From positions 31,065,667 to 31,129,666 of the forward strand of contig OY294051.1 in NCBI GenBank assembly GCA_958510825.1: a stretch of 64,000 nucleotides of DNA, given 5' to 3'. The translations under genes were made by a program, and so were the position numbers. Shown piece after piece: positions 1-10,707 of the stretch (positions within the stretch are counted from its first letter, which is position 1; each line of letters begins with the position of its first letter). The notes below the pieces were generated by a model that saw nothing but the letters and a program-made list of their open reading frames with translations, was not told where the DNA came from and did not search any database. The stretch comes from Brachypterus glaber (Eukaryota > Arthropoda > Insecta > Coleoptera > Kateretidae).

Positions 1-290
1 GATTTTTTCCATTTTTCAGCCAAATTATTTATCAGATGATAAAAGTGGTTATAAGCAAATTTGTAGCTCTTAAAATTCGCTATAAGTTTCATATATTATG
101 AATTTTCATAGGTACTTTGGTACGGTTACAGAGGGCGCAACACGCACAACAGCGCCCACTGTAACCGTAACAAAATACTTATGAAAATGCATAATTTTCT
201 CCAAACGAGAATTTCAAGAGCTACAAGTTTGCTCATAACCACTTTTATCCTCCTGAATAATTTGGCTGAAAAATCGAAAAAACGAATTTC
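1..290. repeat. Fold-back (hairpin) repeat
   Basis: The first 145 bases are an imperfect inverted copy of the next 145. Both arms carry the same landmarks in mirror order: TTTTTCAGCCAAATTATT at the outside, then the GGTTACAG block, then GGGCGC (133-138) facing GCGCCC (152-157) across a 13-base loop. No ORF is carried. This looks like a non-autonomous fold-back or MITE-type element; its outer left end may lie outside the window. Confidence 0.75.
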
Positions 291-1355
291 ATGGCAATTT
301 TTGAATATTTATAACTCGATTCTTATTAATATATTAAAAAAATGATCTGGTTAAAAATTGTTGGATATTTTGTCTTTAACAAAATTGGTTATATGCATTT
401 TTATCGTAAGATGCATATTTAGAGAGATAACCGCACTAACCCCTAAAATTCAAGATAGCGGACACACCTTACGCAAATCACCCAGTGAAAAACTAACATT
501 AGTGTTCTGTTACTATCCACTACTACCCTTTAAAATATCAGCCCGTGTACATTTATTGCAATTTAACATAGGAATTTTTCCTTTTACTGGAATAAAGGGT
601 CAATTCTACAAAAAAAAATTTAAAAAAAAACTGAAAAATTTTAGTTTTTTTTTTCAATAATTTTTCGTATTTAAAAAAGATCTTTTTTTTAATGTAATTT
701 TTTTAGTTATTTTTTTTTTTAATATATTTTTTTTTAAAATTATTTGGGAAATGCAATATACCATTTACTGTGGATGATAATGGAATGGGTAGAATTACAT
801 ATCTTCACGGCTTGTTATTATAATACAGCAAACTAAGAAACTAAGATAAAATATAAAAATTAAAAAAGGATAAAATAAATGAAAAAATCTAGTGCAGTGG
901 GCCATAGAATAACATCCCATAATATTTCACAATAATTCATAATAAAAATTAAGACTGGTAATAAGCCATAATAACCATAATAACAAAAAAATCTGCCGCT
1001 AAAAATTACTTTCCCCTATCTATATAAAAAAATTTTAAAAGTTTTTTTTTATAAAAAAATTTAAAAAACTAAACAAAAAAAGATTTTTACTTGTTTTTAC
1101 CCAAGATTTTTACCAAAAACAAGTCCAGGAAAAAAAATTTAATAAGGAACCAAATTTAAAGTCTTTAGCTCAAAGCGGTTTCGAGTTATCATGGTCACAA
1201 AATTCCTGGACAGACTTTAACAAAGAGACTGACAAACAAATCAAAAGACAGGCCAACAAACAGATTTTTTGCGGAAATATTTTTTTTTCAAAATCTTTTC
1301 GTTTTCCGAAAAAAGAAATTAAAAAAAATTAAACTTTTTTTGAAAAAAAAAAAGG
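291..1355. other. AT-rich non-coding stretch
   Basis: I see no gene here. The DNA is homopolymer-rich. The block around 745-830 (ATGCAATATACC, then a run ending in CACGGCTTG) matches one arm of the fold-back element at 32223-32837, so it is a decayed half copy of that family. The small ORF at 358-660 ends in poly-Lys/Phe low-complexity and is not credible. Confidence 0.6.
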
Positions 1356-1359
1356 TATA

Positions 1360-1837
1360 CATATTCAACTTTTAAAGGTAATTTAACATCAGCAACACTG
1401 CCGTGCTAAGCTGAAAGGTCCTATCTATATAGGTTTAACATACACAGATAGGACCTTTCAGCTTAGGAAGGCAGAACAGTATTGGTCCACTTAAAGCATT
1501 ATTATTTTTGAATTGAACAAAGATGGATTTTTTATTGAATATTTTTTCATATTTTCTAGAGGGTTTTTAATATACCCTCAAATTTCTGTACGCGAGTTCT
1601 GGAACAGGCTGTATAAATATCGTTTTTTGTCTAATTTTTTCGTTTTCCAAAAAAATAAATTTTGTCAAAATAATTTTTTTTATTTTTTTTCGTCTTTCGA
1701 AAAATTTGAGGGTATATTAAAAACCCTCTGGAAAATATGAAAAAAATGTCAAAAAAAATCCATCTTCGTTCAATTCAAAAATAAGAACGCTTTAAGTGGA
1801 CCAGTACTGTTGCTGATGTTAAATTACCTTTAAAAGT
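1360..1837. repeat. Fold-back element, 0.48 kb
   Basis: The outer arms are AAGGTAATTTAACATCAGC near 1375 and its reverse complement near 1812-1832. The inner arms carry AGAGGGTTTTTAATATACCC (about 1558) and its mirror (about 1709). A short private hairpin, AAAGGTCCTATCTATATAGG facing its complement, sits at about 1416-1466 near the left end. A truncated one-arm copy of the same family lies at about 2102-2255. Confidence 0.75.
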
Positions 1838-2311
1838 TAAATTTGTAGCTATGGAAGCAAATTTAATTATTGCAGATACATATTCTAAAAGTGATTAATG
1901 TGACATAAATATTTATTAATGTCAAAAAACCACCGCCGGATGGAGTGACCCTATAAAAATGGAATATTTGATAGCCTATGTTGGTTTTGTCAAACTACAA
2001 TAACCTAAAAAGATTCTAAAGTTGAAAGTCTCAAACAATGCACACGTCAACAATTAAAATGCAACCATAGTTACTAATAAGTAGGGAAAAACTAATTTGT
2101 AGGTAATTTAACATCAGCAACAGGATTGGTCAGATTAAATAGCTTTCTTTTTAATTAGTATTGAAGATAGATTTTTTTTGAAATTTTTTTTATATTTTCC
2201 AGAGGGTTTTTAATATACAATCAAATTTCTGTACGCGAGTTCTGGAACAGCATGTATAGTATTACATATCTTCATGGCTTGTTTTTAGGTTTCAACGAGA
2301 GTTTTTATTAC
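1838..2311. other. Probable Hrs intron DNA with a truncated fold-back copy
   Basis: This lies downstream (in the sense of the minus-strand Hrs gene) of the last visible Hrs exon, so it is probably intron. It holds a one-armed copy (about 2102-2255) of the fold-back at 1360-1837. No further Hrs exon is recognisable between here and the left edge. Confidence 0.5.
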
Positions 2312-2472
2312 CTTCAGAGCACTATGTTTTGGATTCTTTCTAAAAGCATAGCTCCAGGCCTGAATGAGCTCCAATAACTTTTGCTTTACATTCTGATGGG
2401 GAGTTTGCTTTGCCAAGTCATGCAAAAATTCACAGTTTTGTTTCAAAGTTAGTTCTTCATGCATATGTGGAC
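2312..2472 (-). CDS. Hrs: Hrs exon 4 (end of VHS domain)
   Basis: On the minus strand this follows a TTTTTTAG acceptor (2474-2473) and ends at a GTAATA donor (2311-2310). It is 161 nt, entered in phase 1 (completing Gly of NCG) and left in phase 0. It encodes HEELTLKQNCEFLHDLAKQT, then the last VHS helices with LLELIQAWSYAFRKNPKHSA. This block is highly characteristic of the Hrs VHS domain, including the conserved LIQ-W-AFR stretch. Reading past the donor meets a stop 9 codons later, which supports splicing here. The next exon should carry the linker and FYVE domain and is not in the window. Confidence 0.9.
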
Positions 2473-2543
2473 CTAAAAAATACATACATACAATGTATAA
2501 GTAAGACTGGTGACCAAATCATTTGCTTGTCCCCTTATGAAAA

Positions 2544-3781
2544 GTAGGGGAAGTCAGGGTTAACTGGGTCACTGGGTTAACTGGTCCACCTGGATTTTAT
2601 CAACTTTTTTTATTAGTATTGGCGCCTTAGGGAAAATTGTAGTGATATTTAGTTAGTAGTATTGTTTAAAGTATTATGGTGGACTGTGTTGTCCACGTGT
2701 AAGTTGTAGTAAAGAAAGTTAATTTTTTTCGATGAAAAGTGAGTATATACCTTAACTTTTATTTTTTAATCAATACTTTTTTATTAATAGGAGGATCTAG
2801 ACTAATATTTTCTGCATAATTTCCGCCTTCTAATATCTTATTAAGTAATAAAATTTTATGATTTTATTCAGTGGTGTTACTCAGGGTTAACTGGTTCGGG
2901 GTTAACTGGACCACTTATGTCAATTTTAATTACAATACAATACAATATAAGTGGGGCTGTAAGGCATGGTACTGCCTTTTAAATCACTGCGACCAATGAG
3001 ATCTATTGTGAATCCCCTTTGCAATTTAATCCACATCAAACTTTAGGCTTTCAAAGAAGAGTTTTTTGGGGGCTACTTGGGATATATCTGCAGGTCTTGG
3101 GTATACCTGTTCTAGATATTGTAGCCTTTTGCGAGCAATGGCTTCGCAGAAGCACATAATGTGTTCGGCCGTTTCTGGTGCTTCTAAGCATATACGGCAA
3201 ATGTCGATTTCAGACTTTCCCATTTTTTTATGATGATATCTTAACGGGCAGTGTCCGGTTAACAGCCCTGTATAGGTCTTTAGGTCCACCTTGCTGAGAT
3301 CGAGTAATTTCCTTGTTCATTTAGGTTCATATTTTATGAATATCAAATAAATTTTATTTGATTTCAAATCGTTTTTATTCACAATAATTACAATACAATA
3401 CATTTTTGTTAGTGGACCAGTTAACCCTGAGTAGTGGTCCAGTTAAGCCTAACCCTATGGGGTTAACTGGTCCAGCGTGGTCAACTGGTTTATCGTTAAT
3501 AACTCTTTTTATATAAATAATATTTGTCCGAAGTATTAATATGTTCTAATTATAGTAGAAGGTAGAATATAGAATAGGTATTAATATGTTCTAACTATAG
3601 TAGAAGGTAGAAGGTTTACTTTTTGCTATAGAAAATATTTGAAAATTGTTTACAGGTTTTTCAAAAACTCGATATGAAAAAAAGCGGCCCAGTTAACCCT
3701 GATTTCGCCTATGGCCATACCTGGCTCAGCACCCCAAGGAAAAATCCTGATTTCATTAATTTTAGTTTTTACTGAAAATTT
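2544..3781. repeat. Tandem-duplicated GTTAACTGG-rich element, copy 1
   Basis: An element with ends GGGGAAGTCAGGGTTAACTG and, inverted, CAGTTAACCCTGATTTCGCC lies at 2544-3712, flanked by TA on both sides. About 70 bp of right flank is included in the duplicated unit. The interior is dense in GTTAACTGG(T/G)CC words on both strands. Copy 1 is longer than copy 2 because a non-LTR retrotransposon fragment is inserted at about 2930-3345. It lies in Hrs intron 3. Confidence 0.8.
3026..3289 (-). pseudogene. Non-LTR retrotransposon C-terminal fragment
   Basis: The minus-strand reading shows LLTGHCPLRYHHKKMG, then CRICLEAPETAEHIMCFCEA. This is the C-terminal Cys/His stretch that follows RNase H in many insect jockey/R1-type elements. 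Only the last ~87 codons and a 3' UTR remain; the 3' end points left and finishes in ATTGT-type short repeats (about 2935-2955). A closely related copy, including RNase H sequence, lies at 22436-23010. The fragment sits inside copy 1 of the tandem repeat and is absent from copy 2, so it arrived after the duplication or was lost from copy 2. Confidence 0.8.
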
Positions 3782-4683
3782 AGGGGAAGTCAGGGTTAAC
3801 TGGGCCACTGGGTTAACTGGTCCACCTGGATTTTATCAACTTTTTTTATTAGTATTGGCGCCTTAGGGAAAATTGTAGTGATATTTAGTTAGTAGTATTG
3901 TTTAAAGTATTATGGCGGACTGTGTTGCCCACGTGTAAGTTGTAGTACAGAAAGTTAATTTTTTTCAATGAAAAATAGGTATTTACCTTGACTTTTATTT
4001 TTTAATCAATACTTTTTATTAATAGGAGGATCTAGACTAATATTTTACCTAATATACTGAGTATTTTATTAATTATTCTGCATAATTTCCGCCTTCTAAT
4101 ATCTTATTAAGTAAAAAAATTTTATGATTTTATTCAGTGGTGTTACTCAGGGTTAACTGGTTCGGGGTTACTGGACCACTTATGTCAATATTAATTAGTT
4201 TAGGGTTAACTGGGCCATGTCCAGTTAACCCCAAACTAGTTAACCCTCAGATATATCTAATATTTAACATATTATGTTGTCTATTTTTATGTTAGAATTA
4301 AATTTTATTTCAAATCGTTTTTATTCATAATAATTACAATACAATACATTTTTGTTAGTGGTCCAGTTAACCCTGAGTAGTGGTCCAGTTAAGCCTGCCC
4401 TATGGGGTTAACTGGTCCAGTGGGGTCAACTGGTTTATCATTAATAACTTTTTTTATATAAATAATATTTGTCCAAAGTATTAATATGTTCTGACTATAG
4501 TAGAAGGTAGATTAAACCTTTTGCTATAGAAAATATTTGAAAATTTTTTACAGGTTTTTCAAAAACTCGATATGAAAAAAAGCGGCCCAGTTAACCCTGA
4601 TTTCCCCTATGGTCATACCTGGCTCAGCACCCCAAGGAAAAATCCCGATTTCATTAATTTTAGTTTTTTTCTGAAAATTTATA
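3782..4683. repeat. Tandem-duplicated GTTAACTGG-rich element, copy 2
   Basis: This is a direct repeat of 2544-3781 without the retrotransposon insertion. It begins GGGGAAGTCAGGGTTAACTG. The element part ends in GATTTCCCC near 4611 and is followed by the same roughly 70-bp flank (ATACCTGGCTCAGCACCCC) seen after copy 1. The copies differ by scattered substitutions and small indels, so the duplication is not brand new. Confidence 0.8.
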
Positions 4684-5475
4684 GCAAATCAAACAAATTG
4701 GTGCTTTTTTTTTAATTTGCCCAGATATTACCAAACTTTTCCAAAATTGTTAATTTTAAAATGTTAAACCAACCTCTTAATAAAGGGGCCCTTATTATGA
4801 CACTCCTGCTCTAATCCATAAAAAATCCAAATATTAAAAAAAAAACAAATACCTGATTTTTTAAAAATATAGCTTTTCCCAGATTTTTGCCTGTTGTAAT
4901 TAAATTCCCTGATTTTTATAGACTGTGATCACCCTGCTTAACACAAGAAATTTTTTCTTTGGGATAATGCCCCACAAAAAATATTTTAAATTTAGTTATT
5001 TGTTTTAAAAATTTTACTACAAGAAAAACCCATTTTTTTCTTGCAAAAAACCTGAAAGTTTTGATGGCTGTAAAAACCCGGATTCTTTAGCAATTGACAG
5101 AAAAAAAAACAGTTTTTTTTGCTTTAATCAGTTAAAACTTCCTTTTTCCACTACCTATTGCTTTGCCATAATACAAGCTCTGGTATTTCCTGTTTTAACA
5201 TGTTCACTGCCAATGCAAACATTTTAGGTTTTCTTATGCAAACACTTTACTTAATTATTTGCATGTCCGCAAAAACCCAAAAACAATAAAAAAAAATCTG
5301 AGCCGCAGGCACTGTTGTGTTTAATGTACCTTTATTCATATGCCTACCTAGCAATGTTTACTCAAAAACAAAACCAAAAATGCTGGCAAAGTTTAATGCA
5401 AAAGAGGTTGTCTCTGAGTCAGTGGCAGCGAATGTGTTAACCAGTTACCCACCAATAAATAATCTGCTCTCTTAC
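4684..5475. other. Remainder of Hrs intron 3
   Basis: AT-rich intronic DNA up to the donor of exon 3. I recognise no repeat landmark, ORF or RNA gene in it. Confidence 0.6.
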
Positions 5476-5579
5476 CACAATTTTTGACCATACTTTCCAA
5501 CACCAATAAAGCATACATGGCTGTATGGGGATTTTCTGATAACAGCTTCTTTCTTACTCCTGCAACGGCCTGTTTTGGA
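5476..5579 (-). CDS. Hrs: Hrs exon 3 (central VHS domain)
   Basis: The minus-strand acceptor is CGTTTTTAG (AG at 5581-5580) and the donor is GTAAGA (from 5475). It is 104 nt, entered in phase 2 and left in phase 1. It encodes PKQAVAGVRKKLLSENPHTA, then MYALLVLESMVKNC, the most conserved stretch of VHS domains (K-L-x-x-x-N-P-H-x-A, then L-LE-VKNCG). The join to exon 2 gives DVPPKQA where other Hrs proteins have D-V-x-P-K-x-A. Confidence 0.92.
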
Positions 5580-5635
5580 CTAAAAACGATCATTTTAGGA
5601 AAAATTACAATTTAAAAATATGCAGTACTACTTAC

Positions 5636-5720
5636 GGTACATCATTTTGTCTGATTTGATCACATATTTGCAATATATTCGGCCAGTCTGGTTCCATAAG
5701 CAAGTGGCTAGTTGCTTTGT
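5636..5720 (-). CDS. Hrs: Hrs exon 2 (start of VHS domain)
   Basis: The acceptor is GTTTTTTTAG (AG at 5722-5721) and the donor is GTAAGT (5635 downward). It is 85 nt. With the split Asp from exon 1 it reads DKATSHLLMEPDWPNILQIC, then DQIRQNDV, matching VHS helices 1-2 of Hrs (A-T-S-x-L-x-x-E-P-D-W-x-x-I-L-x-I-C-D). Confidence 0.92.
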
Positions 5721-5779
5721 CTAAAAAAACAAAATTTCAATAACAAATTGCAACGTAGTATTATGAAATATATATTTAC

Positions 5780-5813
5780 CTAGCATTTTATCAAAGTTCC
5801 CGTACCGAAACAT
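5780..5813 (-). CDS. Hrs: Hrs exon 1 (start codon)
   Basis: The ATG at 5813-5811 opens MFRYGNFDKML and then a GTAAAT donor at 5779. The MFR...FDK(M/L)LDKATS opening is typical of Hrs, and the exon leaves one base (G) that completes Asp with exon 2. The intron to exon 2 is 59 bp. Confidence 0.9.
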
Positions 5814-6537
5814 ATTTAGTTTAACACCCAACTATTCGAAAAACAATGTAGTTTACTAAAAATAAAGAAAAATCCAAGTTTACACTTATATTTTTTGGTT
5901 GTATGTTTGATGAATCACAAACAGATAATAAACAGCTGATTTGGATGACGTTTATCAGTACAGGTGTCTGTTTTATCTACATTTTTCAGCGTCATCTATG
6001 AACAAAAGATCTGACTTATTATACCAGGAGCAGTCAAAAAGTTATTTGAATTTATAATTAATTACATAATTTCCAAAAGAATAATCTATATCAAGGCAAC
6101 ATAGATTAGATTAAATACAATTTTAAAACGTTTTACATGCAATATTTATTAAATGTTAGGTATAAGCATGAAATTTTGATCTCGTAGAAGATCAATTCTC
6201 TGCAAACTGGTAGCTTAATTTTTAGATTTAATTTGTTTCATAAAATTAAGAACCCTCTTGAATCAATTTATTCAAATGAATTATGTCATTATGTTAAATA
6301 AAAAGGTGTTATTATGTACGACAATTGAAACATAAAAAAATCTAAGCGAGTTAACTCGTGTCATTGCAATTGCAATCACACTTTTGCCACAACTAAAAGT
6401 TCTAGTAACTTTTTTTGCAAATAGATATTAATTTTATTTTTTTTTTAAATATTTTTTTTCATTTTTTTTTTCTAAAACATTTCTCTACTGCTTTGATGTT
6501 TTTTTTTATGTATTTTCTACGAAAAAAGAAATCAAAT
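5814..6537. promoter_or_regulatory. Presumed Hrs upstream region
   Basis: This is the DNA immediately 5' of the Hrs start on the minus strand. No TATA box or initiator can be assigned with confidence. The region ends at the long-TIR element starting near 6538, so the proximal promoter must fit in roughly 0.7 kb. The call rests on position only. Confidence 0.35.
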
Positions 6538-6706
6538 TCAAAGAGCTTAGCGGAGTAGTAGTGGAAAAAGTGCCCCAGCTCGGAATGAGCTTATATTTAT
6601 AAAAAAGGTAGCTAATCTAAAGGTTAATCATTTCCCAGAGTCTTAGCCCCAAACAACCCCCAGGGGGGTAAGAGGTTTGAATTTTGGATATGATTAAGAT
6701 CAGTTA

Positions 6707-7394
6707 CCCAGACAGCACAAAGATGACTTAAAGAGATCTTAAAGATGTCGTAGCTCGTCGTTCAAGACGTCTTAAGAACGTCGGTTTTCGCCGTATATGC
6801 ATCTTAAAGACGTCTTAACGACGTCGTATGTTACAAAAGGTAACGTCTTTAAGACATCTTTTTTAAGACGCCTTACTGACGCCTTGCACAGGCGACTTTA
6901 CAACATAATAGCCCCTCCCATTTACGTTGCTAGGTACGGTCGTATTGATATAAAAAGTGTAATAAGAATTAGAATCAGAGGTAATTTGTTTGTCAAAAAA
7001 AAATCTTTTAAAAAATGTGATTTTTAATTTTTTTTTGAAATTTTTGTTTCAATTTTTTTTTTTTGAAAATTTCTTTTTTGATTTTTTTTAAATTTTTTTC
7101 GTTTTTCGTAAAAAGAAATAAAAAAAATATTTTTTTTTTGTTTTTCAAAAAAAGATCTTTAAAAAAATCGTATTTTTTAATAGTTGATTTGTGTTTAATT
7201 TATTTTTAGCAATGAGTATCGCAGTTAAGACGTCTTGTACCGATACTTAAAAGACATCTTATAGACATCATAATCAGATATCTTTTAAACATCCCTAAAA
7301 AGAAGTCCATAATATATCCTTTTTATGTCTTTAGGCGTCCAGACATAATTAAGATCTAAAAAAGACGTCTTTAAAATATCATGTGCTGTCTGGG
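6707..7394. mobile_element. GACGTC-rich MITE, copy A
   Basis: The ends are CCCAGACAGCACAAAG and, inverted, CATGTGCTGTCTGGG, flanked by TA on both sides. The body is full of AAGACGTCTT-like palindromes (AAGAYRTCTT). It has a conserved block TTTACGTTGCTAGGTACGG (about 6922-6940) and an A/T homopolymer centre. It has no coding capacity. Other copies are at 10044-10684, 12657-13299 and 24659-25262. Confidence 0.88.
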
Positions 7395-7639
7395 TACGAA
7401 TACATAACATATACAAAAATGGCGGGGATGATATTCTAAAAATGGCCCTTTTGACCAATTCGAAAAAAAGAAGTATTTTTTTTTCATAGGTTAGAATTAT
7501 CGCAAATGTATGATATTTTTTTGCAAGATGTTCTTATTGCCCTTTATTCTTATTCTAAATTTCAAATTGATCGGATCACAAAAACCGGAGAAAAACAATA
7601 AAACGTTTTGGAGTAAAAAAATATTTTCCCACCCCCCTG

Positions 7640-8536
7640 CCCGGACAACATCCACAAATTCATATAGGCCTCATGAGAGCATCATGTTATGATTTCCACG
7701 TTTTGTACTCATATGAACATCATGATGAGCAGCACATCTCATGATTTTGTAATCATGTTGTGAGTTTGTTATAAGTTTGTCATGTCATTGTCATTTAACG
7801 TTAAATCATTAAATGATGTCATAATGATTTTCACGTGAAATAGAAAATGTTTCCCGGGACCCGATTGAGAACGATTGCCGAATAGTACAGGCTCCTGTAA
7901 TGTTTCAATTTCAGTGCACTTGACAGCGTTATGCTACAGGTGGCGCCACATGTTATTTTCTACCACTAACTAAACTTTTTAAACGAATAAAGGAATACTA
8001 GTATTAAAAGGCAGCTGTCTTTATAAGGATATACTACTAGTAATAACTAGTAGTTAACTTACTGGTCAGCTAATTCGATACACATTATCGGATTGGTGAG
8101 CCGTAAATATCTGGAGACTTTAGCCTAGAACTAGTTCCTCCAGTCATCTTGTGGAACATTCCCACTGGGAAGTTCCCAGTGGGAACATCTCGGTGTCCTC
8201 AGTTATTGAAAATAGACTTGTGTGGGGTCCTACGGAGTTGATTTTTTCGTTATTTTTTTGGTATCTCTTCGCGTTTTCAAAATGAGCAAAAAGGTGTGTG
8301 TGTTTCTTTTTTTAATTTTAAATTTCGCGGTCAATTTAAATTTCGCGGTTAATTAAAAGTTTGCGGTTAATTAAAAGTTTGCGCATGCGCATTTTGTAGA
8401 CCGCTGCTAGAGCTTCATGACATGATCTCGTAATGACTTCACAATGAGGAGTCATCTGTATGCGTTCATGAACTCAGAGAAAATCATTAAATGATGTCAT
8501 AATGACTTCCACGTGAAATAGCAAATGTTGTCCGGG
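7640..8536. mobile_element. CCCGGACAACAT-ended MITE
   Basis: The termini are CCCGGACAACATCC and, inverted, AAATGTTGTCCGGG, each next to TG (7638-7639 and 8537-8538). The interior repeats palindromic words such as ATGACATCAT, ATGATGTCAT and CACGTG. At about 7857 an internal end-like sequence (ATGTTTCCCGGG) suggests that one element was inserted into or recombined with another. It is nested in the long-TIR element 6538-8660. Confidence 0.78.
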
Positions 8537-8681
8537 TGGGGGTTGTTTGGGGCTAAGACTCTGGGAAATAATTAGTCTTTATGTTAGCTACCTTTTGCAT
8601 AAATATAAGCTCATTCCGAGGTGGGGCACTTTTTCCACTACTACTCCGCTAAGCTCTTTGAACTACAGACTTCTTAACATC

Positions 8682-9316
8682 TTAACACGTTGACTGCGGT
8701 ACAAGTCCCCGGGGACTCATAAGTAACGTTTTTGGTATGCTATGCGATCGCATATCATTATGTATCACTTGACCCGTAATTTTTCAAATTTTTAACATAT
8801 TTTAACGCCACAACCAGCTTTATAAATTTCTCAATCATAATTATGTAATAATTAGGTAAAGAAACTGTAAAATTCCACAGAGGCATAATACGAACACAAG
8901 TAATTCTCATCGAAATATGCGTCCGCAGTCAGTCCATAGTTTTAGGCTGGGTTGTTTTTATTTTATTTTTTTTTATTTGTTTTCTCATTTTTATTCCATT
9001 TTTTTTCAGTAGTTTTTTTATAATTTTTATTTCCGCGCGATTTTTATGAAAATTTGGAATTACGAACAAGTCATTTTTTATTTTTAATGTTTTATGTCAA
9101 AACCAGTTTAACTGCCACTAAATAATATGAAAAAAAGCGAGTGGCTTTTGTCACACAATGCTTATTCGTTATTTATTACTTTGCGTGACAAATTTATATA
9201 CACGGCTTGGGAATGATTTTTTTTAAATATATCCTGTGTTGCATTTTGTCACACACGGCGCACAGTGAGGGGCCGTTGTGCATCTAAAACACACCACACG
9301 GCAGTTAAAGTGTTAA
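8682..9316. mobile_element. piggyBac-like MITE with TTAA ends
   Basis: TTAA at 8682-8685 is followed by CACGTTGACTGCGG. At the other end GCAGTTAAAGTG is followed by TTAA at 9313-9316, so the 12-16 bp inverted ends abut a TTAA target duplication, the hallmark of piggyBac. The 635-bp body has no transposase. Confidence 0.75.
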
Positions 9317-9380
9317 AAAAATAGTGCTGCCCACAAAACAATAATAAATATAATTTCGAAAAAATTTTATTGTTTTTTTA

Positions 9381-9690
9381 CATTCTCGACGTTTTATATC
9401 TAAAAAATTTGATATCTGACAAAAAAATTTCCGTTCTGTCGACCGGTCTGTCTGTCCGGGAAATTTGTGACCAGGATAACTCAAGAACGCTTCGAGCTAA
9501 AGACTACATTTTGGACCATAGGTTGATTATTCAAAGTTCTAGGCTGGAACTGTTTTTGGTAAAAACCGTGGTGGGGAAAGGAGGTAAAAATGGAGTAAAA
9601 ACATTTTTTTTTTTCGTTTTACGAAAAAAGATCCTTTTTTATTTTTTAATTTTTTTTTATTTATTTTTCGTTTTTAATTTTAATTAACCT
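9381..9690 (+). repeat. GTCTGT/ACGATAACTC dispersed repeat
   Basis: The landmarks in order are TTCTCGACGTTTTATATC, a GTCGACCGGTCTGTCTGTCC run, AAATTTGTGACCAGGATAAC, CAAGAACGCTTCGAG and a T-rich tail. The same order recurs near 16.1, 19.1, 35.8, 44.1, 48.5 and 51.7 kb. The reading frame across it is not a gene. Confidence 0.7.
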
Positions 9691-10043
9691 GGGCCTAAAG
9701 AAAAGATAATTTTTAATGGAATATTGTAAAGAAAATTCGGAGGTAAGTGTGTGCCAGCAGTTTTTTTCTTAAATTGAAAGATATCGTCCTTTTAAATATT
9801 TAAAACTTCCTTAAACTGTCATAAGATAAATAGGCACTTGTTTAACACCATGAACAGCCTACTATTTATAAATACAAGGAAGCATTTAGCATTAATAAAG
9901 CAAAATTACGTTTTCCGCCTATTAGAGCAATTTTGTCTATTATTATAATCTTCACAGCGAGCAAGAGCTAGAAGAGTATTATAAGTAGATTCGAACTTTT
10001 AAAAATCACCAAAAAACGATCTAGAAAAAAATCTTTGATTCAA
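9691..10043. other. Unassigned non-coding DNA
   Basis: No gene or repeat landmark is recognised here. Confidence 0.5.
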
Positions 10044-10684
10044 CCCAGACAGCCCAAAGATGACTTAAAGAGATCTTAAAGATGTCGTAGCTCGTCATAC
10101 AAGACGTCTTAAGAACGTCGGTTTCCGCCGTATATGCATCTTAAAGACGTCTTAACGACGTCGTATGTTACAAAAGTTAACGTCTTTAAGACATCTTTTT
10201 TGAGACGGCTTACTGACGTCTTGCACAGGCGACTTTACAACATAATACTCCCATTTACGTTGCTAGGTATGGTCGTATTGATATAAAGAGCGTAACAGGA
10301 ACTAGAATGAGGGGTAGTTTGATTGTCAAAAAAAATCTTAAAAAAAATGTGATTTTTTTTTTAATTTTTTTGAAATTTTTTTTTTTCAGTTTTTTTTTTG
10401 AAAATTTCTTTTTTGATTTTTTCGTTTTTCGTAAAAAGAAAATAAAAAAAAATGAAAATAATTTTTTTTAATAGTTGATTGTACTTAATTTATTTTTAGC
10501 GATGAGTATCGAAGTTAAGACGTCTTGTACCGATACTTAAAAGACATCTTATAGACATCATAATCAGATATCTTTTAAACATCCCTAAAAAGAAGTCCAT
10601 AAGATATCCTTTTCATGTCTTTAGGCGTCCAGACATAATTAGGATCTAAAAAAGACGTCTTTAAGATATCATGTGCTGTCTGGG
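10044..10684. mobile_element. GACGTC-rich MITE, copy B
   Basis: This is the same family and orientation as 6707-7394, with ends CCCAGACAGCCCAAAG and ATGTGCTGTCTGGG, flanked by AA on both sides. It has the same AAGACGTCTT clusters and the CGTCTTAAGAACGTCGG block. Confidence 0.88.
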
Positions 10685-10707
10685 AAATATGTTTCATGAA
10701 CAAATAA

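Larger units (their letters stand above)
2312..5813 (-). other. Hrs: Hrs gene, 5' part (ESCRT-0), gene-level entry
   Basis: Four minus-strand exons join in frame (34+85+104+161 nt = 128 codons) into an N-terminal VHS domain that reads like Hrs/HGS, the hepatocyte growth factor-regulated tyrosine kinase substrate. In known biology Hrs pairs with STAM as ESCRT-0 on endosomes, binds PI3P through a FYVE finger just after the VHS domain, and sorts ubiquitinated receptors. Every junction has GT-AG ends and matching phases. Introns 1 and 2 are 59 and 56 bp; intron 3 is 3.0 kb, swollen by a tandem-duplicated repeat and a retrotransposon fragment. FYVE, UIM and clathrin-box exons must lie left of position 1. 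The assignment to Hrs rather than STAM rests on the MFR start, the wording of helices 5-8 and KNPKHSAL. Confidence 0.88.
6538..8660. mobile_element. Long-TIR element hosting two nested MITEs
   Basis: Matching inverted arms of about 125 bp lie at 6538-6664 (TTCAAAGAGCTTAGCGGAG inward to AGTCTTAGCCCCAAACAACC) and 8527-8660 (reverse complement). Between them sit two complete unrelated elements, 6707-7394 and 7640-8536, each with its own target duplication. Removing both leaves an arm-to-arm core of roughly 0.5 kb with no transposase. Confidence 0.8.
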
